Below are positions 36,603 to 49,155 of a DNA stretch of 64,000 nucleotides, one piece after another. Origin of the DNA: Selaginella moellendorffii (taxonomy: Eukaryota > Streptophyta > Lycopodiopsida > Selaginellales > Selaginellaceae). The translations under genes were made by a program, and so were the position numbers. Every line of letters starts with the position of its first letter. Position 1 is the first letter of the stretch. The stretch spans positions 1,158,952-1,222,951 of the forward strand of contig NW_003314307.1 in assembly GCF_000143415.4 (NCBI RefSeq). Reading direction: 5' to 3'. The notes beneath the pieces are model-generated. The model had not been told where the DNA came from, searched no databases, and worked only from the letters and a program-made list of their open reading frames with translations.

Positions 36603-37791
36603 ACGGGCTTGAATAGAGCCAGAAGTGGGCCAAGCCCTAGAATGGAGCCAAAAGTGGGCCAAATAGCAGTAGCCGAAACAAAAGTTCAACAAGCGTAACA
36701 CCTTTGGACCAAAAGCTCCAACTTAAAAAGTCAAGAGTAGGAGTTAAACTTTTAAAGAAGTGCTCAAGGAATGAGTACAAACAAAGTAATAAATGAGTCT
36801 TTACAAAGGGACAAAAGAATTACTAACATATGGCAAGTGTTTTGACACACAGAAGTGTCGAGATCGGGCTTGACATGGAGTCCAAGATGGATTCCAAGAT
36901 GGAGTCCAAGAAGGAGTCTGAGATGAATTCTGAGATGGAGTTCAAGCTAGAGTTTAAGATGGAGTGTAAAATTAAAATCGAGTCTGAGATCAAGATTGAG
37001 ACCATAACCAAAACCGAGATTGAGACCGAGACAAAGACTAGGTCCTAGTCCAAGTTCGAGTATGAGTCCAAGTCCGAGTCCAAATCTGGGTCTAAGTTCA
37101 AATTTAAGACTAAATCCAAATACTAGTATAGGTCATGTGGTGAAAGCCCAAAGTGATCTTCTCCTAGAGGGGGAGTTCCAAAAGTATAATAGTGAGAGTG
37201 TGGGGGTGGTTGGACTCTAGTGAAACTAGTTTAGCTAAGAAAGGCAGTGTGATATAGGAAAATTATATTCATATGGTGGATGATGATATAACCACTAAGG
37301 AGTCCAAAGTTAGGGGTGAACACGGATGGAAAAGTAGCGTGACTTAGTGAAGTATTTAAAAGTTGGCTCTAACTCTTTCAAGAGATTGAATGATCGATAG
37401 TCCCAATCCAAGTGTGGGTAGCTCTACCTACTTGGATACCTGGCATGGCTTATTAAAACTTTACTCTAGCCATATGGCTAAGGTACCCAGAGGTGGAAGG
37501 TTAAGGGAGTACTCACAAGGTGTGAGACACAAATCCTAGAGCCCCAAAAGTGGAGCCGAAAAAGTGCTATGTAGTAATGGTCGAAGCAAAAGCCAATTAA
37601 GAGTAACATATTTGGACTAAAAAGTTTTGACTCGAAAAGTTGAGAGCGGGAGTGGAACTCCTAATGAAGGGCTCAACGAATGAGCATAAAGCGAGCAATA
37701 GATGAGTCTTTAAAAAAGGGACACAAGAGGACCAACACATGACACATGGAAGTGTCTGAGATGGAGTTCGAGATGGACCCGAAATGGAGTC
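36603..37791 (+). repeat. LTR-like repeat with GATGGAGTCCAA minisatellite, copy 1 and first part of copy 2
   Basis: One full copy runs from about 36603 to 37520. It contains a GAGTCCAAGATG-type minisatellite at about 36870-37100 and then a shared tail (GGTGAAAGCCCAAAG, TAAAAGTTGGCTCTAACTC, TACTTGGATACCTGGC). A second copy begins near 37525 and is cut at 37791 by the DNA transposon. Its remainder lies at 51363-51905. Part of the tail resembles the neighbouring gypsy LTR, which suggests a related LTR family. Confidence 0.7.
37788..37791. repeat. Left target-site duplication AGTC
   Basis: AGTC immediately precedes the left inverted repeat and recurs immediately after the right one at 51363-51366. 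Removing the element and one copy restores the minisatellite unit GGAGTCCAAGATGG. Confidence 0.85.
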
Positions 37792-37815
37792 AAGCTCTAT
37801 TTCATTAAAGTGGGA
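37792..37815 (+). repeat. Left terminal inverted repeat
   Basis: 24 bp beginning AAGCTCTATTTC and ending AAAGTGGGA. A second, looser AAAATGGGA follows at about 37827. It pairs with the right end at 22 of 24 positions. Confidence 0.85.
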
Positions 37816-38451
37816 TTTATTCAGTAAAATGGGACTAGGTACAAATTTTCAAGTATTTGAAAATGACGTGAAATTACATGTTTTTTGTCCAGGGGCTAGA
37901 CATATCTGGGGCATGGTGACTAGCGCGGTGACTTTGTGTCCAGACTGAGTCCATCTGGTTGTATAATAAATCTTATTGTCAAAGTGAACAAGCCGAATCT
38001 GAAGCTAAAGAAGAGCGATGGCATGCACGCACACACTATTTGTTTGTTCATTGAGCGTGTGGTGAGCTTTCCAAGATGAGCGTCATTCCTATTAGCCAAA
38101 CATATAACTTAATGGTGAGAACATTTAGATATTATTCAATGTTATCTTTTTCTAACGAATCTAATTGTGAAGGTGTAGCAAGAGGCATTGCTAGTCTGGA
38201 GAAGTCATTTAACTCATTTGACCCTTAGTGTATTTTCATGAAACTAAATAACATTCATATTATTAAGGAATTTCTCTAGTACCTTTTTTTTACGACATAG
38301 AGGCTTGCATTTCTTTCAAAGGTGATTTAGTAAAAGGCCTGAGGGCACATGCCATTCTATTTCTCAGACCGGTATTAAGATATACTAGTGCAAAGGGAAA
38401 AAGGTATTTGGTGATCAAGTAAATGGCATGAGGGCACACGCCATTATAAGC
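37816..38451. other. Left subterminal region of the transposon
   Basis: AT-rich and non-coding. It holds the first two palindromic sub-repeats at about 38334-38356 and 38422-38445. Confidence 0.6.
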
Positions 38452-38811
38452 CTAAGCGCTAGTGGACACCTCCTTTTTGGTACTCTCAGCGGTACTATCA
38501 TCCTTTTCCGGGTCAGTTGTTTTGCTTTGGATTGTTGTCTCTGACGTTATTGGGGCATTCTTGATAATTGTTAATGTTGCCGTTTGTTCAGAAAAATGAT
38601 CACCTGGAGTATAGTACGGGGAGTTTGGAAGACTTATATATTCTACATCTTCACCTATCTCCTTCTCCGTCTCCTTTTCTGCCTCACTTATAAATTTTGT
38701 GCTTGCCATGAGAACGCTCTTCACCCTAAAATATGGAGTTCGTTGTGTTATAAAAGGAAACCAACACACACGCTGCAAGGGAATGATGGTACATAAAGCA
38801 CGTAAGCCCAC
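38452..38811 (-). CDS. Small acidic ORF inside transposon, unknown (possible exon)
   Basis: A 119-codon frame downstream of the transposase on the same strand. The second half (MASTKFISEAEKETEKEIGEDVEYISLPNSPYY, then Ser/Thr/Lys-rich) looks like real but disordered protein. An AG acceptor-like site before the internal ATG (after CATATTTTAG) could make it a 3' exon of the transposase gene or a separate small gene. Function unknown. Confidence 0.35.
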   Translation of the reverse strand: MGLRALCTIIPLQRVCWFPFITQRTPYFRVKSVLMASTKFISEAEKETEKEIGEDVEYISLPNSPYYTPGDHFSEQTATLTIIKNAPITSETTIQSKTTDPEKDDSTAESTKKEVSTSA

Positions 38812-39574
38812 AATATGGGTTTATGTGCCATTAATATGGGCCACATGCCATATTATTAAATTTATGCACGTGTGATTGGTAAATGCATATGTCACATCAT
38901 CTTTGTTTTACCTCACACACTATATCAGGCCTAATGAACCATATCACATGTGCGCATATGCTATATATATGGAGAAGTATTATGCAAGGATAGAAAAATT
39001 CAATGCATGATTGTGGAGAGCAATGGCATGAAGCCACATGCTAAATACATTTTAGAGAAAGAATTAAAATAGAAACATGCAAATAGTACTGAGTGGACCA
39101 AGACTTAGAAGTGCACAATTGAATGAGGTATTTCTAATAAATATTTCACTCACCTCATATAGGAATGGCTACCACTCTCAAATGGCGTATCGCCTCATGC
39201 CATCACCTCGCAATTTGTTATAACAATCCGATGAATTCATATTCGGCTTGTTCACCTTGAACTTTAAGTAAGATTTGCTAGAACAACTAAGAATTTATAC
39301 TTGTTATTTGTATCATCTCACCTAGGAATGGTGTAAGGCCACATGCCATCACGCCTCCTCTGATTTAGATTCGGATTGTTCACCTTGAAATAAAATACAT
39401 TAGAAACTTAGTAAAGGAATATTAATGAATCTCACCTTGAACCCGGGTTATGAATGCTCTTGCTGCATCTCTTGCATGGTCTGGCAAGGTGATGGTGGCA
39501 CTCTGCTTCCGCATCCAACCATGCACAACATTATCCACCGATATGCTCATGCTGGGATCCCTTGGATTCAGCAC
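38812..39574. other. Transposon spacer with palindromic sub-repeats
   Basis: No coding frame stands out. Palindromes lie at about 39022-39045, 39181-39203 and 39326-39350. Confidence 0.55.
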
Positions 39575-42247
39575 CTATCTCTTTTCTAGGCAATCCTTCG
39601 TATATCCGGAACTTGGCTTGAACCACTCCACAGTTACATTGAAGGAGTTAGTTTCCACGTCCTCCTCTGCATCAGTGATGCAGCGCCCCACCCATATCAT
39701 TTGTTTTTTATTACTGGGTCTAACAAGCACGACCATTCCTTTGCAGACCTGTACTGGATTGAATGCTGAATCCGGCTTCTTGTTCCTCGGCCCACAATAG
39801 TGATCCTCAACATCGTTATCTGTCATTGCATTTCCAGAGGACATTGTTCCGCTACTATCTGGTGCTTTGGGTTCTGGCCAAAAGGACTCTTCCAATTCTT
39901 CATATACAACCGGCCCATTTTGGATAGCAGATATAATCTTCTCCCAGTATTTGAGCAAAGGCTTGCACCTCTGAAAATAGGATTCTCCACCAAACACCAA
40001 CCCCCTCTTCCAGAAGGCAATATGCTGTCTAATCCTAGCCACTATACTTTCCTGGTCTTTGAGTCCATCCGGGTGAATCGGCCGTGGGGAACCCTGAGGA
40101 ATCATAGGTTCCCCAGTTATGGGATCTCTCTTGAAGAGTTCAATGCCGTCCCCTAGCAGCCATACTGTGTCCCATTCTCTCATCTTGTACCTCATCACTG
40201 GAGCACTGTCACGCATGTTGAAATGAAACTGAAGAGGCTTGGAGTGGCCAATCAGCGTTTCGGATCCGTCCCTGATGTAGCCTCTTACAAACCCTTTAAA
40301 GTCTGGAACCTCTGTCACAAGTGCAACTTCAACAGTGCCTTTGATGCAATTTTGGAATTCATCGTAGAGTTGTGGGAGGGTGAGGACATTGGATCGCCGG
40401 AGGGACTCTGCCAGGTGACTGAACATGGCATCGACGTCTTCATGAGTGTGCCCAACCATGAGAAAGCCAAGTGTAACCGTTTCAAATATGCCTTTGGCAA
40501 CAAGCATCGCCAAGTACGCGAAGACGTACATGTTTTTGTTCTCACTGCCAGCATTGTCTGTTTGGAGCAGAAGATGGGGTGGAAGGCCACATCGGCCGCA
40601 AGAACTTCCTTGAGATTCTTCTTCGTTTGGATGAGGCTGTGCATTCACCGGGTGACCAGCCTCGTCGGAATGGCATGAGGCCTCACGTGATAACCCTACA
40701 ATCTGACGGCCAACATATTCATTGGGATGGCATGGGGCCCCACGCGATACTACAAGCCTTTGCTCCTCCTCCAGCTGAACCCTGTATGGGGTTCGATCGA
40801 CAAGGGCCTTATGCAAGGGTTGGCCGTTCAGCTCAGTCTGCGCACTTTGTAGAGACCTTAAGTGTTTTGCTAGGGACACAATCATCATGTTTGCACCCCC
40901 GCCACCCCATAGAGGTACAAAGAAGTTCCCATAGTTCTGGGCACCATGCCCATGAGCGATTATGCCAAACAGAGACACAGGCAGCTGCATGGATGAAGAG
41001 ATTGCCTTGGGGGCAGGATTGAGTCGAGGTAAGCACGTCTTTTTCTGGTCCATTTTGTCGTGGATGATGCAGAGGTAAGAGTCAGGTCTCTCCATGGAGA
41101 GAATCCTGTTATGATAATATGCAGTCCTGCAGCTTCTCTGCTCGATGTTGTGGTCGAGCTGCCTTCTAACCAACGTCTCTCGCTCTTGAGCGATGCAAGA
41201 ATTCTTCGACAAAGCCATTTTGATAGCAGTGCACTCGTCACACTTTGAAAAGCTGGAGTACTTTCCTATACTCACATCCCTGAACCTGTTGCTCCACAAT
41301 CTACTAAATCTAGATTGGCTCAGCTTCCTGTAGCCATTACTCTGGAGTTCCCGATTCACATCTTCCAATATGGCCCCCTTGGTATACATGGAAGGGAGAA
41401 CTCGTTGGGTGTCTCGAGTTCCATCTTCCAAGAGGCGGGTTTTATGTGGTTGCTGCTCATTACATGTTTTGACAAACCTCTTGAAGATTGCCTCTCCATA
41501 TACAACATGACCCCTGGTTTTGTGAGTACCGTCGTTCCCATGGACTGCCTGTTGAACCCTTTGTTCCTCGAACTCAGTTTTGATTCTATAGAATGTGGTT
41601 CGAGGGACTCCATAAATGATTCTCCATGCCTTCATGCAGACCAAACCCCTCTGGAAGACCATGCCCCCCACCTGATGTTCTAAAGCATCAACAGATGACC
41701 GTAATGCCTCATACACAAAATTGCGAGCTGCCTTCTAGGACAATGTCTTGTATCTTGCTTTCTCCTCTTTAATAGCATCCCAATCAGCATGTTGACAGCA
41801 CTTCCTCTTGCAACAAGCAACTGTCGAGACCATTCGAACCTCCATCGCCATTTTTTGCCTTTTCGGTTCGTTGCTCAGATCCCTTTGGCTGCGCTTTAGG
41901 AAGGTGTACTTTCTTTTCCCATGAAGAGATGTTCTGTCATCAGTTGTAGTGGTGTTTGATTGTGAATCCTTCACATTCTCAAACACTAAGTGCCTCAATT
42001 TCCACTGCACAATGCTTCCAATTGTCAGACTGTTTTCTTTTGTGTCAACAACCTCTAAAATCGCAACTCCAATATCATCCCAGCCCAATTCTTGATTAGC
42101 AACCGCATCTCTTGGATCGACAACTGTGGCTAAGCCCTCAGCTACCACCTCCCCCTCGGGGTTGTTTAGAAACACCTTTGCCTGAATCCATGTAGCACGG
42201 TTCTTAAGATCCACGGAGGGAACATGCGTCGCACTTGCGGAGGCCAT
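39575..42247 (-). CDS. Transposase with DUF7869-like core, interrupted by one amber codon
   Basis: Two frames, 42247-41735 (170 aa) and 41716-39575 (713 aa), are the same frame separated by a single TAG at about 41737 and six codons, so this is one product of about 890 residues. The N-terminal part has a Cys-rich CCKRKCCQH. The second part has a CDEC zinc-like pair (FSKCDEC). Its core resembles DUF7869 proteins: an aspartate in CIIHDKMDQKK (residues 220 and 223 of the second part), LLLQTDNAGSENKN (D387) and GFLMVGHTHEDVDAMFSHL (423-429). That D...D...D/E layout suggests an RNase-H-like transposase, which is inference. Residues about 325-375 contain two palindromes and may be an in-frame intron (a GTATCGCGTG donor and TTGGCCGTCAG acceptor are present). 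Upstream lies the shared spacer. Confidence 0.8.
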
Positions 42248-42639
42248 TCTGAAAGTGCAGAAAAGAAGTTAAGACCATACAAAAAATGATTGGAGAATGG
42301 CCTAAATCATAACATACCAAACAACCTCAATAGCATGAGGCCACATGCCATTATTCAAACATGCTATTGACACCCACGCGAAATTTCGCATTCACAAAAT
42401 TGGCATGAGCCCTCATGCCATTAGTGGTACCGTAGCGCTGCTCGCACCACTGCAACTGCTCGTAGCGCCGCTTGCACAAACTGCCACTCGCATAAACTGC
42501 CGTTCGCAATGCCGCAACCGCTCGTAGATGCATAAACCATAGCTCACAACGCCGCTTACACAAGCAGCGCTCACTACGCTCAGCGGAACCAAGAACACGG
42601 CGCACAAAAATGATAGACCTAGGAATGAGTTCGAGAATT

Positions 42640-44590
42640 CAAAAATAACACACGCTTGAACGTCACATCAAATCCTCTGACAAACCAAATCTTATGATTC
42701 CTCTGACAAATTTCAAACTGAGTAGCTTCTAGACTTTGCTGTCGGACGTTGCACTTTGTCACATCATGTCCTTGCCTCGATCCAGCTGTGCCATGTTAGT
42801 GATTCGAACTTTGCCATGCCATGTCAGCGATCCGCGCCAAGATTATTCGCCGTGTAAAGGAATAATTATGTTGTGTGTGTACGTCCATTTATGGCAATAT
42901 AACGACACACGCCATTCAAAAAATAATGCTAGTCGAGCATTTTTTGGTGCATTTTTGGGTTCAAAATTGCATGAGCCCACATGCTATAAAGTTTACTTGT
43001 ACCAAAAATAGAAACAGCTTTATTTACTTGGGAATTTAAGTGGTTGAGGCATTTTTAAACTTACAAACACATGCCCTACTTACATTCCTTTGGTTGCTTA
43101 AAATTCAAAAATATTATAAACCTTTCTTTTTGCATTTTCAATGTTTTCAATTATGGTTTTTGATTTTCGCAGGACCAGCCTAGTAATCTATTTGCATCCC
43201 GTCATGTTTATAGCTAGCTTTCGTTTGTCCCCTTCGCTAGCCTGAGATACATCTGCTCGGCATTTGCCTCTTACAGCATTTGCCCAGAAAGGGCATCTTT
43301 CTTCACGCAGCATTTGCCACATGTTTAGGGTTTAGGGTTTAGGGTTTAGCAATTCAGTAGCTTGATAAACATGCAAATACAGAACTTGATGCAAAATCCT
43401 TGGATATGTCACAATGCCCCTAGGACCATAAACACATTTCAATAGAGAGGGTCCTTTCATTTCATAACTCCTTATGTAGATCTTGGTGAAACCAGAGTTA
43501 GTGAAGTTAGTTTCTTGTGATCCCGCATCTGATTGTGATATCCCTTTGCAGTGTCAATGGAAAGGTCAATGCACACCAAACTGTAAAATCTTGGAGCAAA
43601 ATAACGGTCGGATCTATGGCAAATGCCCCTGAAACATTGTAAGGCTCGTGTGGTCTTATGTGGTGTCCGATCGAGATGCTGCTTTGCAGGGTCATCAAGA
43701 AAGACATTGTATACCATTCTGTAAAATCTAGTTGCGATCTAACGGTTGGATCTCCAGAAAACTCAAAAACATCTCGCACGTGTCAAAATATTCTAGGAAT
43801 ATACTCCTATATGCCCCTTAAAATGGCATGCGGCCCCACGCCATTCAAGAGATAACGCCAGATGACGCCGAGCATTTTTTGGTGCATTTTTTGGGATCAA
43901 AATTGCATGAGCCCACACGCTTGAACGTCACATCAAATCCTCTAACAAACCAGATCTTATAATTCCTCTGACAAATTTCAAACTGAGTAGCTTCTAGACT
44001 TTGCTGTCGGACGTTGAACTTTGTCACATCATGTCCTTGCCTCGATCCAGCTGTGCCATGTCAGTGATTCGAACTTTGCCATGCCATGTCAGCGATCCGT
44101 GCCAAGATTATTCACCGTGTAACTTCTCGGCATTTGCCTCTTACAGCATTTGCCCAGAAAGGGCATCTTTCTTCACACAGCATTTGCCACATATTTAGGG
44201 AGGGTTTAGGGTTTAGCAATTTAGTAGCTTGATAAACATGCAAATACAGAACTTGATGCAAAATCCTTTGATATGTCACAATGCCCCTAGGACCATAAAC
44301 ACATTTCAATAGAGAGGGTCCTTTCATTTCATAACTCCTTACGTAGATCTTGGTGAAACCAGAGTTAGTGAAGTTGGTTTCTTGTGATCCCGCATCTGAT
44401 TGTGATGTCCCTTTGCAGTGTCGATAGAAAGGTCAATGCACACCAAACTGCAGAATCTTGGAGCAAAATAACGGTCAGATCTATGGCAAATGCCCCTGAA
44501 ACATTGTAAGGCTCGTGTGGTCTCATGTGGTGTCTAATCGAGATGCTTATTTGCAGGGTCATCAAGAAGGACATTGTATACCATTCTTTA
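42640..44590 (+). repeat. Direct duplication inside the transposon spacer
   Basis: Blocks at about 42640-42860 and 43255-43720 recur at about 43920-44120 and 44126-44586, sharing long identical runs such as CTTTGCTGTCGGACGTTG and CTCGGCATTTGCCTCTTAC. The second copy lacks the roughly 395 bp that separates the two blocks in the first. Confidence 0.8.
43323..43350 (+). repeat. Interstitial TTTAGGG telomere-type repeat
   Basis: About four units of the Arabidopsis-type telomere heptamer. The duplicated copy at about 44193-44216 keeps a disturbed version (TTTAGGGAGGGTTTAGGGTTTAG). Confidence 0.75.
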
Positions 44591-46585
44591 TTTAGCTGAA
44601 CATTTGGCATTTTTGGAAATACAAGATGCTTTGGAATATCCAATCATGCATGGTATAAATATAGCGAGGGTATTAAATGATATCCCAATCATGATCTTTC
44701 TTTTGGATTTCGCGTGCATGCAGTCCGAGGAATGATGACGTTGCAGATTTCTTTTGGATTTCACGTGCATGCATGCGCGCGGCGATCCAGAAATTAATGG
44801 TGGCGCCCAAGTCCGAGGAATGATGATGTTGCGGGATTACCAACCGTCGTGACATTTCGCGCGTGTGAGGTTAGGTTTTGCATTTTGCTTCGTACTCGCA
44901 CTCGCACACTTGCGCTCGCATCGCGCTCCCACTCGCGATCACACTCACATTCGCGCTCATCTACCTTCTCTACAGGTTTCTCGTGTGCATCGGCGTCCAC
45001 TCGCGCTTGCATCACACTCGCGCTCGCATCGCGCTTGTGTGCATCGGCGTCCACTTCAAGACACACCCAGTTTGTAACTTCGCCGCCAACTCCGCCGCCC
45101 ACTCCGCCACCCACACGCAGCCCACTTGGCATCCCGGGAGATTTCAGCGCCACTCTCCAACTGTAAGTGGCAGAGTAGCCTTGCTGCTACAATCCGCTGC
45201 ACACACAGTGCACATTCGCCAGCGACTCCGGCCTCGATTGTCACGCCTCCATTCGGCTTTAAATGGTAAGTCTTTTAGGCCAAGTAGAAAATGGCATGAG
45301 GCCACATGCCATTCAGTAGCAACATTGGCATGCATCGATTGGGCTCTCGAGTGCAGTCCGGTTACAGATGGCGTGTAGCCTCACGCCATCTTAGGATGCA
45401 GCCTCAAGACATCTGATGCAGTGGTGAATGGCGTGTAGCCTCACGTTATTTCCAGCTGCTAGCTTTTCATCTATCAGCTCTAATTATTGTGCATTTCTAA
45501 ACAGGCGAGGAATTGCGTTCTTCTTCCAGCCACTGTCAATGTGGATGCAGAGAAGGGGGAGGAGCTCACCAGTTGGACTTTCGGGATGGAAGGCGAGGAT
45601 CTGAGGCTGTACAACACAGATGGTGGGAGAAAAGAATGCATGGGGATCCTCATCCAAGTGACAGACACTCCATGCAGTTCCATGCAAGAATATGGACTGG
45701 CACTTGTGGTAGAGACAGCGTCCGCCTTCAAGATCCACCTTGCACATCCTAGCGGCTTCAAGACCTCACCTTCAAGACCTCACCTACGGCGATGTTCGAA
45801 AACTATATTCCAACATTGAGCCGTTGAGAGTGCCTCCAGTTCGCAAAGCGAAGGGGAAGGGGGTCGATCTGGAAACTACCCCGAAGCAGAAAAGGGTGGT
45901 CAAGCTCAAGCCGACGTCCGACTCTCTTGCTCCAAAAAAGAAGCTACTCGGTGATGCCATTGCCTCGGGTTCGAACACTACACCCACCAAAAAGAAGAGC
46001 CGCAAAGAGCAGAAAGAGCAAGAAGAGGCAGCAAAAATCGTCGCAGATAATAGTACTTGTTACTATTCCAACAAAGTATATACAATCGACGTGAGCCACA
46101 TCGACATCCAAAGCAAATACAACCACAGGCTAGTATCTGATAAGTGGGTGGAGAAACTGAAGCAGAAGATGCTGGCAAGTCCAGTAACACCCGACATCGC
46201 AGACGTGATCCCCTACTACCGAACAATGAAGGGCGAGACGAGGTTTCCAGACTTGATCAATAGGAAGGTGTTGGACGATCAGAACATCCAGTTCTATGCC
46301 GTCTCCGGGTAGCATTCTAGCTTGGCGATGCAACAGATAGTTGTGGATATTATGGTGGGCGAGGAGGTGAAGAAAGTCTTCAAGACAAGAGTTGTCCGCC
46401 TGATAAAAGGCAACTCGCCCCTCCGATCTATCATATACATCTCCCATGCACAGAATGTCAAGCAAGAAACGTGCTACAAATCGGGTCTACACGAGACATT
46501 GGCACGAACACGAAAGCTCTGGGTTCAACTGAAGAAGCCACAAAAACCAGGACAAGGATGTGCACTAGCAACTAGCGCCTGGCAA

Positions 46586-46639
46586 GTAAGCCTCGTTGCA
46601 TGTGGCATAGCATGTGGCCTCACGCCATTTCCATTGCAG
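46586..46639 (+). other. 54-bp intron carrying the palindrome
   Basis: A GTAAGC donor and TTGCAG acceptor bracket the palindrome. The length divides by three and has no stop, so retention would keep the frame. Confidence 0.6.
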
Positions 46640-47963
46640 GAATTCTCGAGTCTTCTCTCGAAAACACTGGGGGTCAATGACACACTCAGCATCCATAACA
46701 TTCTACTCGTGACAAAAGTTGTTTTTGACAAATGGGTAGATGTGCTGAGGAGGTACCATGACGGGGAGTTGCTAAACTCAATGGGTGTGGAGGACGGCCA
46801 GAAGCCCAATGATTTGAAGCTCAACGCCTTGCATTTCTCGCAGTCTCTAGACGACGATGACCTTTTGACAGTGGCTAATGCTCTTCTACGTGGTGAGGTA
46901 GTCTTCAACAAGACCAAAATGACTCCCGGCCATATTGTGACATACGAGGACTTGTGCACGACTCTGAGAGCTCGTGCGCTATTGAAGGATTGGATCTTCA
47001 AGCAAGTGGCCGTGGAGAGGGTGAGCATCGACACCACGCAAGAGATGATGGAAGCGCTGGAGTTGTCAAATGAAGACATCGACGACTACGTGAAGGGGGC
47101 CCCCAAGTTCATTGATCTGCTGCGAAATGCCACGAAAAGTAAAGCTGAGAAGTTGGATCAGTATCCAAATTTCATTAAGAGGGATGTCGACCGCCGGCTT
47201 CAGAAACAGCTCGACCCCGCAGCAGAGGCCTATCGAGAACCTTACCGGGTATACGTGAATTCGGATGAGGATCAAAGGTGGAGGAGCATCGTTTCCCGCG
47301 GAGATGAGCAGGTCAAGAACATCTTTTGTGTGATGGACTTCACAAACAAGGAGATCACTCATGCAGACGAAGTCAGCTCCATCATTGACTTAATGGTGGG
47401 ACTTGCGAAGGTGGAATCTTCAGTCCACTATATGATCTACGACTCCGAATCCTATCACAAGTTCTGGAAGGCCTTGAACGAGGTGAAGGCTCGGTTGAAA
47501 GGCAAGGAGATGCGGGAGATCCATGGGATAATGGCTAAGAAGAAGATACCGACGAATGTCCGCATCTTCACACTCGCCCTTGTTATTGGTCCTACAGCAG
47601 AGTGGGACTGGAGTGACTTCCCAGCTTCGTTCGACAAGGCTGATCGAATTGATCTGAGGGAGGTCAATTTACCCGTGCCTGAGGAACTGAAGACGGCTAT
47701 GGAGCTTTCGAATCCAGAGAAAGCTCCAAGTGCAGCATGGGAAATGCTCAGCTGGGTCTTCAACGCAATAGCGGATGGGTCACCTGCTTCCGACTCCAAG
47801 GGCAAATGCGTTGTCGAGTACAACTGCGGTGGACTATTCTTTCGAGCCGCACTACTCAAGGGTGTCCCATGTGTTGCGGTGACAAACTCCATTGAAGAGG
47901 TGACTTCAATGGAGTATATAATTACAGTTGCCAAAGAAAAACAGTATCTTCTCTGCGAACCTG

Positions 47964-49155
47964 GTGAGTACGCACTTTAAGTTTAAATGTTATCTCACAA
48001 GCTCTGTATGCAGGAGCATGGCCACCCCCAAATGCTGAAATGGCGTTAACAGCTACTGTTGAAGATACCCATGTTGGGCCAAGCTCACAACCTGCACAAG
48101 GTAAGGTCACGTGAGGCCTCACGCCATTTTGATTATAGATCGTTGTGAATATTCAGACATGAGGACTGAAAAACACACTGGTGGCGCGTCGAAGAAGGAC
48201 AAACAGACAAGCAATAGGAAAAAAGGAGGTACAAATTATATTTGCAATGGCGTGTGGTCTCATGCCATTCCTTGCAGGAGACACTTCTTCAAAGGCAAAA
48301 CAGGCAAGCACCAGCCAAGTACAACGGACGAGAGGTACCAATCATTTTTGTTATACGTGAATTCTCATGCCATTGCTTCTTGCAGCTCAAATTCCAAAGA
48401 GACTAGGGCAAGCAGCGCAGACCTCACAACAAGAACCTGAAGGTTTGATGGCGTGTGGCCCCACGCAATTAACTAATGTTCTTGTAGATCGCGTCGAGGA
48501 AATCGAACGGAACAACGTGCCTCTAGTGGAGGAGGGGGAGGCCTCGGAGAGTGATAAGGAGAGTTCCGAAACAGGTACGATCATGACATATGGCCTCATG
48601 CACTTATCTAAGTTTGTATTTCAAGGGAACGAGTTGAACCAATGGAAAACTTTATGAAAGGTAACTTAAAAATATTATGGGATGTTGCATGTGTTGATGC
48701 AATAATATACAGTTCAAGTGCCAAGGAGACGTCGTGAACCTCGAATTAGGCTACCTGCAAAATAGCTTTCAGATGCTGTAGACAAAGAGATGGACAACCG
48801 ACCAGGGCAGAGGAGGAAGGGTAAAAGCATTTGTGTGCTTATCGCGTATGTCCTCATGCTATTTCTGTAGAACGGGCGTATAAGAAACGAAAGCGAAAGG
48901 GAATTGAGGAGCAGGCACCTGAGGATGCGGAAGGCACGACAGAGCCTCCAAGGACGGGAAGTAAAGTGTCATGGTTATTGCGTGGGTCCTCATGCCATTT
49001 CTTGCAGATCAAGCTCAAACTGACAGTGGTCATAAAAAGAGAAAGCACGTTGGACAGTCGTCGGGATCAGAGGCGTTTGATTCGAAAAGGAAGAAGGGCA
49101 ACGAAAAGATGATAGGTAATGCCTCGCGGTTATGGCGTGTGTGCTCATGCCATCC
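47964..49155 (+). other. Array of mini-introns (38-65 bp), mostly phase 1, most bearing the palindrome
   Basis: Introns at about 47964-48013, 48101-48138, 48229-48288, 48336-48386, 48442-48486, 48576-48640, 48661-48709, 48821-48870, 48961-49007 and 49117-49162 all split codons after the first base. The exons between them therefore have lengths divisible by three. Seven or more contain the palindrome just upstream of the acceptor. Confidence 0.7.

Larger units (their letters stand above)
42248..45480. promoter_or_regulatory. Divergent spacer between the two transposon genes
   Basis: Both transposon genes start outward from this 3.2-kb region, so both promoters should lie here. It contains a large direct duplication, palindromes at about 42330, 42400, 42966, 43821 and 43901, a TTTAGGG run, and a CTCGCACTCGCA-rich segment at 44880-45060. 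Splice-like introns bearing the palindrome (for example GTAAGTC at 45266 to CCATTCAG at 45316) suggest the plus gene has leader exons. Confidence 0.55.

Noticed and set aside
44794-45153. 119-codon minus-strand frame rich in Gly and acidic/Arg residues
   Set aside because: Produced by the CTCGCACTCGCA low-complexity stretch; no conserved motif.
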